Source: Shouchella shacheensis
GTDB lineage: Bacteria; Bacillota; Bacilli; Bacillales; Bacillaceae_D
Reading direction: 5' to 3'
Assembly: GCF_001484965.1 (NCBI RefSeq)
Contig: NZ_KQ947393.1
Span: forward strand, 76,234 to 140,233
Length of the DNA: 64,000 bases
Shown here: one piece after another, positions 63,829 through 64,000 of the stretch
Numbering within the stretch: position 1 is the first letter of the stretch
Layout: the number at the start of each line of letters is the position of its first letter
Made by a program: the position numbers and the translations under genes
Notes under the pieces: generated by a model
Seen by the model: only the letters and a program-made list of their open reading frames with translations
Told to the model about the DNA's origin: nothing
Database searches by the model: none

Positions 63829-64000
63829 TCAATCTTTTGCTTGCAGTGATCTTGCTTTGGTAATGGAACCTAAATAGAGACTATCATAAGCCTCCTGCGA
63901 GGTTTGGAACGGTCCTCTGTCTAATCCATGATAGCCAGTGTTTGTGTACATGGGATTGCTTCGACCAGTCTCTTTCTCTCTTTTCTTTATATGATCTTCC
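63829..64000 (-). CDS. C-terminal end of an unidentified protein (partial at window edge)
   Basis: The minus strand is open from the window edge to a TGA at 63829-63831 and ends with residues containing EKETGRSNPMYTNTG, LDRGPF and SLYLGSITKARSL. The composition is coding-like and a terminator follows about 200 nt on. The sequence resembles the C-terminal tails of some arylsulfatases (Glu-Thr-Gly-x-x-Asn-Pro), which would suit the sulfatase operon next to it, but 56 residues are too few to be sure. Confidence 0.5.
   Translation of the reverse strand, partial: EDHIKKREKETGRSNPMYTNTGYHGLDRGPFQTSQEAYDSLYLGSITKARSLQAKD

Overview
The window looks like part of the chromosome of a low-to-mid GC Gram-positive bacterium of the Bacillaceae, most likely a salt- or alkali-adapted relative of Bacillus/Alkalihalobacillus/Shouchella. 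The evidence is Bacillus-type ribosome binding sites with frequent TTG and GTG starts, YesN/YesM two-component pairs, YesL-like (DUF624) membrane proteins, CcpA cre sites, and exported lipoproteins that are very rich in Asp and Glu. Almost every gene takes up, breaks down or senses plant or algal polysaccharide, so this is a dense carbohydrate-utilisation island. No replication, ribosomal or tRNA gene, insertion sequence or CRISPR array was recognised.

Region by region. 1-4.9 kb: a 21-bp minisatellite, then a minus-strand operon of a J-domain-like membrane protein, a GH51 arabinofuranosidase, a small Cys-rich DUF6171 protein and an ArsR-type regulator, facing a DUF624 gene. 5.2-8.4 kb: ABC sugar importer 1. 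8.4-9.5 kb: a collapsed third GH51 gene and operator-like palindromes. 9.5-12.1 kb: a secreted GH43 arabinanase with a LamG domain. 12.2-20.6 kb: a complete arabino-oligosaccharide locus (second ArsR-type regulator, GH2, GH51, ABC importer 2, DUF624). 20.9-25.3 kb: ABC importer 3 with a DUF2264/GH154 enzyme. 25.6-27.5 kb: a hydroxyacid dehydrogenase and a TIM-barrel isomerase. 27.9-33.5 kb: a sugar/H+ symporter and a three-component pentose sensor (anchored binding protein, LytS/YesM-type kinase, YesN-type regulator). 33.8-40.2 kb: two Gfo/Idh/MocA oxidoreductases, a DUF993 protein, an isomerase and two AraC regulators. 40.3-44.3 kb: a plus-strand lgoD-uxaA-uxaB-like operon. 44.4-52.5 kb: Gfo oxidoreductase, ABC importer 4 and its YesN/YesM pair. 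52.5-54 kb: a structured leader-like RNA and a VOC protein. 54-57 kb: ABC importer 5. 57.3-58 kb: wrecked rhamnogalacturonan acetylesterase genes. 58.2-63.5 kb: an operon of a sulfatase-like enzyme, ATP sulfurylase, a PiT-type sulfate permease, APS kinase and an upstream DUF624 gene. The window ends in the C-terminus of another minus-strand gene.

How the parts fit. The secreted GH43 would cut arabinan. ABC importers 1 and 2 would bring in the oligosaccharides, and the intracellular GH51 and GH2 enzymes would release arabinose. The symporter and three-component system would handle free pentose. None of the five importers has an ATPase, so they presumably share one MsmX-type ATPase encoded elsewhere. 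Five perfect cre sites next to importer or hydrolase genes point to shared catabolite repression. The galactonate/altronate branch ends at 2-keto-3-deoxygluconate. Most novel-looking are: two separated operons that share a 29-bp box in front of a -10 element, around an uncharacterised Gfo/DUF993/isomerase pathway; the sulfatase-like enzyme that has Thr where Cys or Ser is expected and sits in a sulfate-activation operon; and the unidentified leader RNA at 52.8 kb. Degenerate GH51, isomerase and acetylesterase copies show that the island is turning over.
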